The position numbers and the translations under genes are program-made. This document shows, piece after piece, positions 23,301-33,255 of a DNA stretch of 64,000 nt. Location: positions 124,001 through 188,000 of the forward strand of contig FMBT01000322.1 in NCBI GenBank assembly GCA_900095095.1, read 5' to 3'. Position 1 is the stretch's first letter, and each line of letters opens with the position of its first letter. The notes under the pieces are model-generated. The model was not told the DNA's origin, searched no databases, and saw only the letters and a program-made list of their open reading frames with translations. The DNA comes from Fragilariopsis cylindrus CCMP1102 (lineage: Eukaryota > Bacillariophyta > Bacillariophyceae > Bacillariales > Bacillariaceae).

Positions 23301-23531
23301 GAAGGGATAGAAGAACAACAAAACTATAATGAAGAAGGATTTATTGCTATCCCACCTTGTTTATGGAGCGAACACAACAATAATAACTCATCATCATCAT
23401 CATCATCATTGTCACAACCTGATTTTTTATCTCTCAATACGACCCTTATGAGTCTCAAACGAGCAAATAGTACATTCCCACATACAGGAGAAATGGCATC
23501 CTGGCAGATGCGTGGTATTGTTGTTGTTTGA
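20310..23531 (+). CDS. Large secreted DOMON-like / His-Cys protein with one in-frame stop
   Basis: The reading frame is continuous from ATG 20310 to TGA 23531 (about 1073 codons) apart from a single TAA at 20715-20717 (codon 136). A frame start further upstream is not at an ATG. Residues 1-32 are a signal peptide. Recognisable parts are PITWAYNHHYMAYL (about 198-211, a His pair), a DOMON-like stretch (WFGIGLGADTMCIHMDA, YTIIVLP), a second related stretch (RPFQG...LRIIVATGCNSNFGQHCGH), and a C-terminal module with IYAGPHCHAQACLSMELYNADTG, a Cys-Leu-Trp and HTGEMASWQMRG. The HxH/Cys cluster and DOMON segments suggest a metal- or heme-linked extracellular redox role, related in flavour to SURNod19/copper-monooxygenase proteins; this is unverified. 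The stop may be a nonsense allele, an assembly error or a start of decay; no normal-length intron removes it. Confidence 0.6.
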
Positions 23532-24474
23532 TACAAGATTAAATAAATATAATCCGTTATTTTTATTGTATTTAATGTAATTGATACAATTTATACTTAT
23601 GGTAATTGGTACATTCTTGTCGTTGTTATTGTTTCATGGAATCACGATCTCGGTACCGCGAAAATACGTCATATTTTTCATTTTTCATGGAATTTCACAT
23701 TGGTACAATTTATCATACTTATGGTAATTGGTACAGCAAAAGTAAGGACGCGGACGATCCTCTGTGTCAGCCAATCTTTGCTCCAAGTTCTCTTTAATCG
23801 GTACCACAAAATGCGTCATTCGTGTTATTTTTACGTGGAATTTCAATTCCAACACAACGACAGCAATAACTACAAAATTAACAGCACATATTTCTACTTA
23901 TCCAACCCTGACCAATAGCCAAAAGACACGGTAGATAATGCTGGCACGGTAGATAATGAATCTTATCTACAGTGTCAGATGTGAAATTACGATGTCTCGG
24001 AACCTTCGGGTTTTTAAACACTCTAGCAGAAAAGATCATCAAAATGCTTAGAGTACTGTAAAATCAAAGAATCGCCGTTCCATTAGTTAGTACATTGAAT
24101 AACTAAAACGATTATAGTATATAATTTTTATATGTCAAGTAGTGCAGTACCAAGGCAAGTGTTACCGTATATTTATGGACAAACTTTTTGAATAATGCCA
24201 TATATTAAAATGTAAGTTTGTTTGTTTATTACGACTAGTTGTACAAAAAAAACTACCCGCAACCACAACATTCTTTCTAAATTACTCATACCACTTTCAA
24301 TCTATTTTGTACGATCTTCTTTTCGTCAAATCTTTTTTTGTTTGTGTGTGCTCAATCAATTGCCTGATATTACTGTGCCGCCGTCAAACCAATCTTCAGG
24401 GTATAATATCTCATAATTTCTTACTCTGAATCCAGATTTACTACTACTACCACACGTATCAATCATTATCAAGC
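23532..24474. other. Intergenic, no supported gene
   Basis: Two copies of an ACAATTTAT..ACTTATGGTAATTGGTACA stretch lie near 23586 and 23702. A duplicated ACGGTAGATAATG lies near 23929-23958. The rest is AT-rich and noncoding as far as can be seen. The last 100 bases are the likely 5' leader of FAS1-c. Confidence 0.4.
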
Positions 24475-25747
24475 ATGAAGTTGAATACCTTCGCTCTCTA
24501 CTCCATTGCCATGGGTGCAATGCTGCAATTTGATTCGTCTTATGCTGCTGGTATCCGTAACAATCGTCGTCGTCTTCAAAGTGACGACAGTTGTCTTTCA
24601 ATCAGTAAGTAGCTTCGTATACATAATACTCGTAGAACCAACTGTACTCAACTGTTTGATACCACAAAGTATTCAAAACAATTTCAATACATATCCATCA
24701 TTATTTCTTTCTCATCGGCAGTCTATATCATTCTAACGTTCTTGCTGTTTCTTTTTATATACAACAGCGGATTACGTCTGTTCCAATAAGGAATACTCCA
24801 CCCTTTGTGGTGCACTCAAGAAGTACGAGCTAGCTGACACATTACAGGATGGTGCATGGACACTCTTTGCACCAAACAACGAGGCGTTTGAGGGACTTTC
24901 GTCATCTTACGCTGATGATTACTTGGAAATTTTGAAGTTCCACGTTCTCAAGGAAACTGTGATGTATGATGATTTGATCTGTATGAACAAGGTTGAAACA
25001 GTTCTAGGTCAAAACTCGAGAACTAAGTGTTCCGCGAAAGGCAAAGTCCAAACGGGAGCCGGTAATCTTGTCGTTGGAACCATACCTATGATCACGGACC
25101 CTGATATCAAGGGGTGTAATGGAATCATTCAGGGTATCGACGAGGTGATGCTACCAAAACTCAAGAGTACCATGGTCGAAGATGATGGATCAGAGGACAC
25201 TCCAATCGGTGGCCCGCCCACAAATATGTGTTCATTGGTACAGAACGACTTATTTTTTAACGTTACCACAGTGAACGAGTATGGTAGCGATAATATTTAT
25301 CAGATCTTTCCAGGACCGGAACCGATCGGATCCAATAAAATTTGCGAATCTAAACTTTGGACACCACCGGACGATGGGCCTCCCCCATATAAGCATTGTA
25401 TTGGTGACGTTGTGAATACGAAAACTTCTTTGTATTCCGATAGATCCTTGACGAACAAAGTTGCTTTTGTTACGTCGACGAACGCGGTAACCGCTATCAA
25501 CGACTTGGGCGCCGCCATCTTTATTGCTCACGGCACGCTTAGTTCGTTGGTAGAAACAAGCAGCGAACTAGTTTATCTAGGAAATTTCGAACACGCAGAA
25601 TACGGTCCTGTTTTTGACGGTGGTGCGGAGGATCTTGCGGTCGTAGGCGGAACCGGGAACTGCGATTATAACGTTGGTACTATTAATTTCGATGTCATTC
25701 CAGACGAAGAATTTGGAATCGTACATGCGGTTGTGAAGACTGTATAA
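24475..25747 (+). CDS. FAS1-c: secreted FAS1 plus dirigent-like barrel protein (2 exons)
   Basis: Exons are 24475-24604 and 24768-25747, giving 369 residues. The donor ATCA|GTAAGT and acceptor ACAACAG|CG join SI to TDYVC in phase 1. Residues 1-24 are a signal peptide. A FAS1 domain spans about 39-175 (WTLFAPNNEAF, CNGIIQGIDEVMLP) with the six-cysteine pattern. After a short acidic linker, residues about 196-369 have a beta-strand-rich pattern with TSLYSDRSLTNKVAFVTSTN and EDLAVVGGTGNCDYNVGTINFDVI. The GGTG turn and its flanks resemble dirigent/allene-oxide-cyclase barrels. The fusion is inferred from pattern, not from a search. GC content and codon use in the second exon are higher than in most neighbours. 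It is the only FAS1 gene of the window on the plus strand. Confidence 0.8.
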
Positions 25748-25980
25748 TGCTCTACTATTAATTAAAAGATAAGGTTTGGTGTTAGATTTACAGGGGGTTC
25801 CGTCATCGCTGCGTGCTTTCACGATCATCCAGATATACCGATATACAATAGTATGCACAAACAATACAAACTACAGGAAATAAATAATAATAGTTATAAA
25901 ATTATGATATTCCATCACCGATGCTTCTTAGGGAAAAAGAAAGGATTACTGCTACCAATATTATAACGGCTAGTCTCTTT

Positions 25981-26367
25981 CTATCTTGTTGGCCGTATTC
26001 CAATTTTATTTTTTAATGAACTTAAAGGGAAACCATCAGTAGTAAGATCATGTCTACCACTATAGTCAAAGTATAAGCTAATGCCATCAGTACCAAAATC
26101 ATTACCACATCGTTCACCATTTTTGAATGATTCTTCATAATGAACAGGTGTACCATTCTTACCTGTAATCTGTACAAGTGATCGTTCATTTTCAGATTCT
26201 AGTCTAGATTCTGTTAGTCTATATTGTAATACACCAATTTCATCTTGTAATACACCAATTTCATCTTGTAATACACCAATTTCATCTATTAACCTGTCTG
26301 TAAGGATAGCACCAACGAACGGTGCTAAATTATTTACTTCTCCTGTACCGTTGTATTTGAATTTGTA
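25981..26367 (-). CDS. Possible terminal exon with three DEIGVLQ heptads
   Basis: The complement frame is open for 128 codons before a TAG at 25981-25983 but has no plausible ATG start. It reads ...YNGTGEVNNLAPFVGAILTD, RLI, then DEIGVLQ three times in a row (a perfect 21-bp tandem repeat), RLTESRLESENERS, and a folded-looking tail with NGTPVHYEESFKNGERCGND, and FDYSGRHDLTTDGFPLSSL. ACAG before GAGAAG at about 26343-26344 could be a splice acceptor. The heptads predict a coiled coil. Upstream exons would lie in 26370-27000 on the complement but were not identified. It may be a real 3' exon or a gene remnant; the family is not recognised. Confidence 0.4.
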   Translation of the reverse strand, partial: YKFKYNGTGEVNNLAPFVGAILTDRLIDEIGVLQDEIGVLQDEIGVLQYRLTESRLESENERSLVQITGKNGTPVHYEESFKNGERCGNDFGTDGISLYFDYSGRHDLTTDGFPLSSLKNKIGIRPTR

Positions 26368-27297
26368 TTAGAATCTTCCTGATCGAATGGGAGGGGTAAT
26401 CGATGTACGGTCGGTGTAGCAGGACTGCCTTCTTGATTTGATACGTTCGTGTGCTGATGAGGGATGATGGACCTAATGAGGATGAGGACCCGTTCTGCTG
26501 ATGAGGGCCTTATAGGAACCGCATCGCATTGGTAACAATCCTTGTCACAAAACTAACAAACAACAATAATCGAATCAATCGAAGAGAATCGAATGAATCG
26601 AATGAAGGAATGAATCGAATGAATCGAAGTTCATCGAATGAAGAAGATTCATCAATCCTTTTGTCAGCAATTGAGTCACGGGATTCGTTGACACTTACTT
26701 TAGCTACTGTATTAGCGTGCTTTTACGTTTCAAACATGATATCATTTTTTTGACAATTTGAGTGTAGTCGAGTGAGTCGAATGAAAAATAGATGTATGAA
26801 ATTCATCGAATGCGTTAAAAGCACGTGCACGTAACGGAAGTTATTGTTAAGCCCTCAATCACACAGTCACATTTCGGATACAATATCATGCCGAACCTCC
26901 TTTTTATGTGCCAAAGACAAGCAAAGACAGCAGAGGTAGTAGATGCTAACGCGCATCTCTTCCGTCGCTGAACACAAAAATCAGAGGAAATGAAAGCAAG
27001 AAATTAAATAAATAATTTTCATAGGCAACGCCCATATCTGATCTGATTTCTTAAGGTATATCTTATCTGCTACAGCAGCTTTTAAAACATACATTCGTCT
27101 TATTCTGAGTGTTATCCTATTTATTTCTGCAATAGTCTGATAGAGATAGACAGTCAGTCAGTCGCGAGTGTGTGTGGACGAAAAGAGAGGAAAGAGACAG
27201 AAGAAAAAGCAAGTGCATCGAATCGAATCGAATCGACGTAGCTAAAACGAAACCTAGATTTTTCATCCAGCCAACAACAAACAATTGATTCTATATC
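26368..27297. other. Spacer with (GAATC/GAATGAATC)n repeats, symporter leader
   Basis: Short GAATC/GAATG tandem repeats fill about 26565-26640, and a second (GAATC)n run is at 27218-27236 just upstream of the symporter start. A GTCGAGTGAGTCGAATGA motif lies near 26766. The frame across the repeat is repeat-derived. Nothing else is supported, although missing exons of the 25981 gene could be here. Confidence 0.4.
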
Positions 27298-30191
27298 ATG
27301 TCAGCAGTAACACCAGCAGTAGTAGTAGTAGATCCATTGATGTCGCTGTCACCTTCGCCGTCGCCACCGACGACATCGATATCGACATCGACATCGACTT
27401 CCAATAGTAATAATAATCGATCGTCATCATCATCATTTTTACTACTAGCCAGTGCAGTTGGAAGTGCTATTGGATTTGGGAATATATGGAGATTCCCATC
27501 ACTTATCTATAAATATGGTATTAATAGTGGTAGTGGTATTGTATTTATGATACCCTATTTTTTAGGACTACTATTCATTGGTATACCTTTGATTGTCAAT
27601 GAATTAGTATTATCATCACACTTACAGACTGGTAATGAAATCAACATTCATCATTATTTGAATAAACATACCAAAGGGATTGGTATTGGTTGTGTATTCA
27701 GTGGATTAATTGTATCCACGTATTATATAACACTTATTAGTTGGTGCATACATGTACTTATGATAACTCTTGGAGTCCGCATTGGTGGTGTACTGCAGAA
27801 TGCTGTATATTTAGCATTGACATGGATACTAGTCGGTTTTGGTCTACTATGGAATGTCTATAAACATAATAAAAATCATAAGAATAGGAATGTTATCTGG
27901 TACTACATGACAATGACAACTACAGCAATACCCATCATTATGTTACTGATTCTAATGATACGTTCATTAACATTACCAGGTGCCTATTCAAATGATTATG
28001 GTATAAAAAAATATTTTAGTTTGGCGGATATTCAATGGAATGATTTATCATCCGTATTGATAAATCAACCTGATATATGGTCTATAGCTATAGCACAAAT
28101 CTTTTTTTCAATTGGTATTACTGTAAGTATTTTATATTATCGGATGCTGCTATTGCTTGTTGTCGTGATTGCGATTAAGTCGAGTCGCGATATACTGTAT
28201 GCGCTTTCTAGGTAGGGGGATTGATGGTCGTTGTTGTTGTCTAACTTGAAATCTCGCTCTCGTTCTCGATCTCGGTGTCTCTTTCTCTCTCTTTCTTTCA
28301 TTCTCGGTGTCAATACCATCCGCTGCACTACACTGCACTGTACTGCACTGTACTGTATCGGACTGACTGTGTTGTTGTTATTTATCTACAGTTTGGTGTT
28401 CTGACAGTATTCGGTTCACGTATGCAGCAGAACAATTTAAGCTCAACATCAACATCAACATCACCAGCTGTTATTATAAACGGCGGTATAGTAGAAAATT
28501 CATTTTTGATTGTATTCATTAATACAGTCTTTTCATTATTAAGTGGTATTTCAACAATGGCTGTTATTGGTTATACTACACAAGAAATTGATAATAATTT
28601 TAGACCAGATACTACTGGTCCAGCATTATTGGTACGTATTGTCGTTGTCGTTGTCGTAGCCGTTGTTATATGTTATGGGTCGGTCTCCGTACCACTCCTG
28701 GATACCTAACTCACGATGAGGCATGCCTTCATCTAAGGTAGAGCCAGGCTATGGTACTAGACTCCTGGGCGCGATTCGACCATTTTGCAAGGACCGGGGG
28801 AACCCGTGACCACACAGCATGAGCTTCTCTGCTCAAACGTCTGGTATGACGATGGCCTCCTTTGCCAACAGAGGGAACGTGTTCTCGTTGTCGTCGTTGT
28901 CGTCGTGCCAAAAAATCGAAACAAACGTTATCTTACATATTATACTTGCCTTCATCTTTTTTCCTTCTGTTTCCTACCTGGTAATTAATTTATACAAATA
29001 AAATAGTTGGATGTATTCCCAACAGCATTAGCAACACTTCCTGGTGGAATATATTGGAGTCAATTCTTTTATCTAACTTTGATTTTAGTAGGTTTAAATT
29101 CATCATTTGCTTTATTAGAAGGTATAACAACAATGGCAATGCCGCTAACAACAGCAGATTCATCAGCATCATCAGCATCATCGTTCACAACAAAACAAGT
29201 GACTGTCATTATTGGTATTTGTACGATAGGATTTTTAAGTGGAATGATATTTACATCATATAAGATGATTGATACCATTGATTTTTATATGAATTATATT
29301 GTGTTATTTTTAGGATTTTGTAAGTCAATTACTACCGGATGGATCTATAATATGAAAAAACAAGTCACGAATTTAAATGGTAAATGGAATATAGTCTATA
29401 TGTACTTTGGTACCACCTTCTGTTCCTTTTTATTTGCATCATTAGTATGGTTTGGTGTGAAAGGGAATACATTCTTGTTAGGATTCTTTTCATTAATTGT
29501 TATTTATGGTAGTGGTATCTGTTATTGTTTATACAATTTACAGAATTTAATCAATGAAGATAATAGTATTAGTATGAAATTTTTACGGAATGAATTATTG
29601 ATGGGTAACATATTAGAATTACGTGATGAATTGTCATCGTCTGGTGTTGTTGATGGTACTAATAATGAATATAATTTACCATGGATATGGGCATTGTTAA
29701 TGAAACATTTTATACCACAAGCACTATTAGTATTATTTATTAATTTATTCTTTGAACAAACTGAATATGGTAATATTGAATTTGGTAATTACAATCAGTA
29801 TCAAACTTGGCCGTTCCAAGTCGTAGGTGTATCCACAGTATTATGTGTTATGGGTATGGTCTTTATTGGTGTACTTAATTCTAAAATTTATGATTTTCTT
29901 ATAACTGATCCATCATTATTAAAGAAGATCAGAACTGGAACTGGACTAATAGACGAAGAAGTAGGAGACGATGATGATTACGACAACGACGTTGAAATGA
30001 AAGATAGAACTAATTATAATCAAGGAGTTGGCGAGTCCAATTTTAATTATTTATATATGGAAAATTTAGAGAAACAATCACCATCGGAAAAGAAAATGAA
30101 TACAACTAGTGCAACACCAACAACAACAGCTACGGGTGATGGTTATGGTGAAGATACTACACATAAGGCTACGGATGGTGTATTGGCATAA
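27298..30191 (+). CDS. SLC6/NSS-family sodium-coupled symporter (3 exons)
   Basis: Exons are 27298-28122, 28392-28631 and 29007-30191, all phase 0, giving 749 residues. The N-terminus is Ser/Thr-rich and cytosolic. TM1 has the family signature GSAIGFGNIWRFPSL, with the unwound Na+-binding segment and the essential Arg, followed by IPYFLGLLFIGIPLIVNELVL (TM2). LTLPGA, then IWSIAIAQIFFSIGIT joined to FGVLTVFGSRMQQNN, matches the TM6-TM7 region. Exon 3 begins at the expected VFP.AL..LP block and carries the remaining membrane helices and an acidic C-tail. Family members move amino acids or related osmolytes with Na+; the substrate is not readable here. Intron 2 (28632-29006) contains a GC-rich stretch unlike the surrounding sequence. 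Confidence 0.85.
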
Positions 30192-30663
30192 AATCAATTA
30201 GTAAATGAAAGGAAAAGGAAAAGAAAAACATACGGTACGGTACAGTAATGCAAAGCAATTCCATACAAAGAAGCTCGAGTGCTTGTATCAATTAATGTGA
30301 AAAGTTGAGTACTGCAGCAAGCCTAGCTAGATATCATTTGATTTAAAAATAAATGTTCATATATAATGTACATAACATGCATACTGTACAGTCGTAGGCT
30401 AATTTCTATTCAGTCCTCTATCTACTGCAATGCCCCCCTAACATATGATCTCGTTCGTACAAATATATGAATGATGGTTTTTATCTTTATTATCTTCAGT
30501 TTTCTATATTTAGTTTTCAGTTGTTTTGTGTTGTTATTCCATTTATAATTATTTGTTTCCCTTTTTTCTTTCTTTTACTGTTGTTACTGTTTGCATTCTT
30601 TTCGTTTTCCATTTTACGTTCTTCGTAGGTTATTATACATCATTGATTCTATGACGACCAGTT

Positions 30664-30715
<52 letters not shown>

Positions 30716-30792
30716 AACTCAATAGCAACGTATACTTTTGTGACTTTATAGCAGTCGTCAAATACCATTGTTATTGTCCTTTTTCCATTTTA
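30192..30792. other. Convergent 3' spacer with (AAC)n tract
   Basis: A 3'-3' spacer between the symporter and the HMG/histone-fold gene. It includes an (ACA)n run of about 55 bp near 30663-30716 and a T/C-rich stretch near 30540-30620. No gene is seen. Confidence 0.5.
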
Positions 30793-32096
30793 TTATTTTG
30801 ATGTAAAATACGTTGTTAATGGTTTACTTCCAGCTGCAGCTGCTGCTGCCTTACCTGTCAAAACAGCAGCAGTAACGGCACCATTATCACCACCATCTTC
30901 TCCTTCACCACCTTCACCACCTTCTTCGTTGACGCCTGCTTTTAATGCATTAGCATTAGCTATTTTTAATAATTTTTGATTTTCTTTTTGGAGTAATAAT
31001 TCTTTGGTGATATCTTTAATATCCTCTTTTAAAAATAAAAATTCCTGTTTTTGACCAGACGAACAGATCTGTTTAATATCTGTACTATATATGGTACGTC
31101 GATTCGATTGAGATGCCACTTTCATGGAGTCAGTTCCAAGTTTCGATAAAAATAATTCTGTGGATTTCACAATTAAATTAATTCCTTCTTTGGATATCGC
31201 ATTGATATCCGGATCTAATTTGGCAATTTTTGATATTCTTGCAATAGGAAATATCAACGAATTTGGATGATCAGATGATAATGATGACGAAGACTGGTTT
31301 ATGTTTTCTACATAATCATCTCCCATTTGTTTTTTATATGCCTCTAATTGTTCTTTATATATCTCTTTTTCTTTGGATGCAATTAATTGAAATTTTTCTT
31401 TTTCCTCTATCGAAATTTCTTTCCATTTATGTCCAATACGTTTTGCCATTGTTGCAACACCTTTCTCATCTGGGAACTATAAGAACAGTAGTAGATATGG
31501 AATAGAAATAGAGGGAGAGAGAGAGAGAGAGAGAGAGAGAAAGGGGGAGTGAGTGAGCAGTCGAATGAGCGAGTGAGTGAATGAGTGTTTGTGAGTGAGT
31601 GAGTGAATGCGTGAGATTGTTATCCAGTACAGACCCAAAAAAAGGATGCTACATATCAGGTACATTTACATACCTCTTTACGAATAGAAGGACGCATATG
31701 ATCCGCAAAGATAAAATAGGCTGTCCTTGAACGTTTCATTGGACGTTCCACTAGAGGATTAGGAGGACTAGAATTTTTCTTTTCCTTTCCTTCAATTTCA
31801 TCAGCACTCTCCTTTTTTGTTTGATTGCTACTGTCATTATTGTCATTGTTATTGTCGTTGTCTTCTCCCTCATCCTCGTCCACGTCATCATCATCTTGAC
31901 CGTCATCAGGAGAATTTTCGGATCCTTCATTTTCCTCGACTTCTTCTTCAGCTGCTGCAGCAGCGGCAGTATCAGCAGCGGCAGTATTATTAGAATCATC
32001 ACTTTCCTTATTCACGATGGCATCATGCTCAGCAGCAGCAGCAGTTGCAACTACTGCTACTTCGTCTGTTTTTGTAGTATCCTCCACCGTCGACAT
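30793..32096 (-). CDS. HMG-box plus CBF/NF-Y histone-fold fusion protein (2 exons)
   Basis: Exons are complement 31674-32096 and 30793-31476, giving 368 residues. GAG|GTATGT and TTATAG|TTC join RPSIRKE to FPDEKGVATMAKRIGHKW, restoring an HMG box (about 117-193: RPMKRSRTAYFIF, then KWKEISIEEKEKF and YKEQLEAYKKQMG). An acidic Ala/Asp/Glu/Asn N-terminus precedes it. Residues about 210-300 read FPIARISKIAKLDPD...ISKEGINLIVKSTELFLSKL...RRTIYSTDIKQI, the signature of CBF/NF-Y archaeal-type histone folds as in NF-YC, CHRAC15 and DPB4/POLE4. The C-terminus ends KPLTTYFTSK, a degenerate PCNA-interaction-like motif. It is probably a nuclear chromatin or replication protein needing a histone-fold partner. 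The intron carries (GA)n and GAGT repeats. Confidence 0.85.
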
Positions 32097-32906
32097 GACT
32101 ACAGTATATTATGTTTTGTTTTGTTTAATTATGTTGTGTTGTGTTATGTTATGTTGTGTTGTGTTGTGTTGTGTTTGTGTTGTCTCTTTGTAACGTTACT
32201 GCAAGCAGTGTACTTCTGTAGCATTGTTTTATATATTAGCGCGCGTTTACCGCTGAAAAAAAATTGTTAACAGTTCACATCGTTTAGCGTCTGTTTCGCG
32301 CATGACGAGCGCCACACCCCCTAATATAAATAAAAAGGGGACAATAATTAGTTTTTAAGTAATATTAATACACATCTACTAGTACCCCTTGCTTTCTTAC
32401 TTGTACTTCCTCCAGCGAGCGCTAACTGCAAGCATGCTATTTTTAGCGTGTGTTAAAACCTAAGATCTACTCACAAAATAGAGGGTTAAAGTCACAAGTT
32501 TCCCTCATCCTCCTTGCAAATTTCATCGTTAAACGTATTAATTAGAACCTAAATTTTCAAACGATAGCGTGTGTGCAGTTAGCGCTCGCTGGAGGAAGTA
32601 CGAAAATCCTAGTTCAGTAGCGGTAATCGTACTAAGAGGCGGGAAAACAAAAAAAAAGACAAAAAATCATATGGGTCTTATTTTAATTTATTCTATATTT
32701 ATATAGGGACCGTAAGTACAGAACCTAACTTAAAAGACAGTATCGTCGTATAGTAATCCGTCGCCTGTTTGAATTACATAGTACGCGTGTACTGGATTCG
32801 TGGTTTGCAGTAAGCATTTAAACATTTATTAATAGTTTAAACTTATTGTATTGCAGTGTACGTGTATCATACCTCGTGTTATTTGCTTCTTCTTTTTTAA
32901 CTGCTA
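32097..32906. other. Spacer with MITE, promoter of HMG/histone-fold gene
   Basis: A GTT(G/A)T-rich repeat run (32108-32180) lies just upstream of the HMG/histone-fold start and is probably its leader. The MITE at 32403-32601 follows. The remaining 300 bases are AT-rich, and the last part is likely the 3' untranslated region of the glycosyltransferase. Confidence 0.5.
32403..32601. mobile_element. MITE copy 2, with perfect terminal inverted repeats
   Basis: A 199-bp element whose first 28 bases are the exact reverse complement of its last 28. The end begins GTACTTCCTCCAGCGAGCGC, with CTAACTGC following it. The outermost GTAC on both sides could be part of the element or a palindromic target-site duplication. 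It encodes nothing. The perfect ends suggest a recent insertion compared with copies 1 and 3. Confidence 0.8.
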
Positions 32907-33220
32907 CTATCTTTTCTGTTCACACAATTCAACGATACCATTACCGGTAGTATTAGTATGAGTATGAGAACTGTACATTTTATATAATTCTTTCATGAAT
33001 ATTGTATTATATAATGTATCCATTGTTTTATGCAATGATGAATGTTGTATATCATTCCATCTATATTTTGTTTTTGATTCAACATGTGGATTATGGATTA
33101 TATATCCTTTTGGTAATATATGAAATTCATAACTCATAAAACGTAAATGACTTATTAATTCAATTTTATTTTTACCATAACCTAATAATAATGGAAGAAT
33201 GTATATGGAAAGTAGAGAGG

Positions 33221-33255
<35 letters not shown>

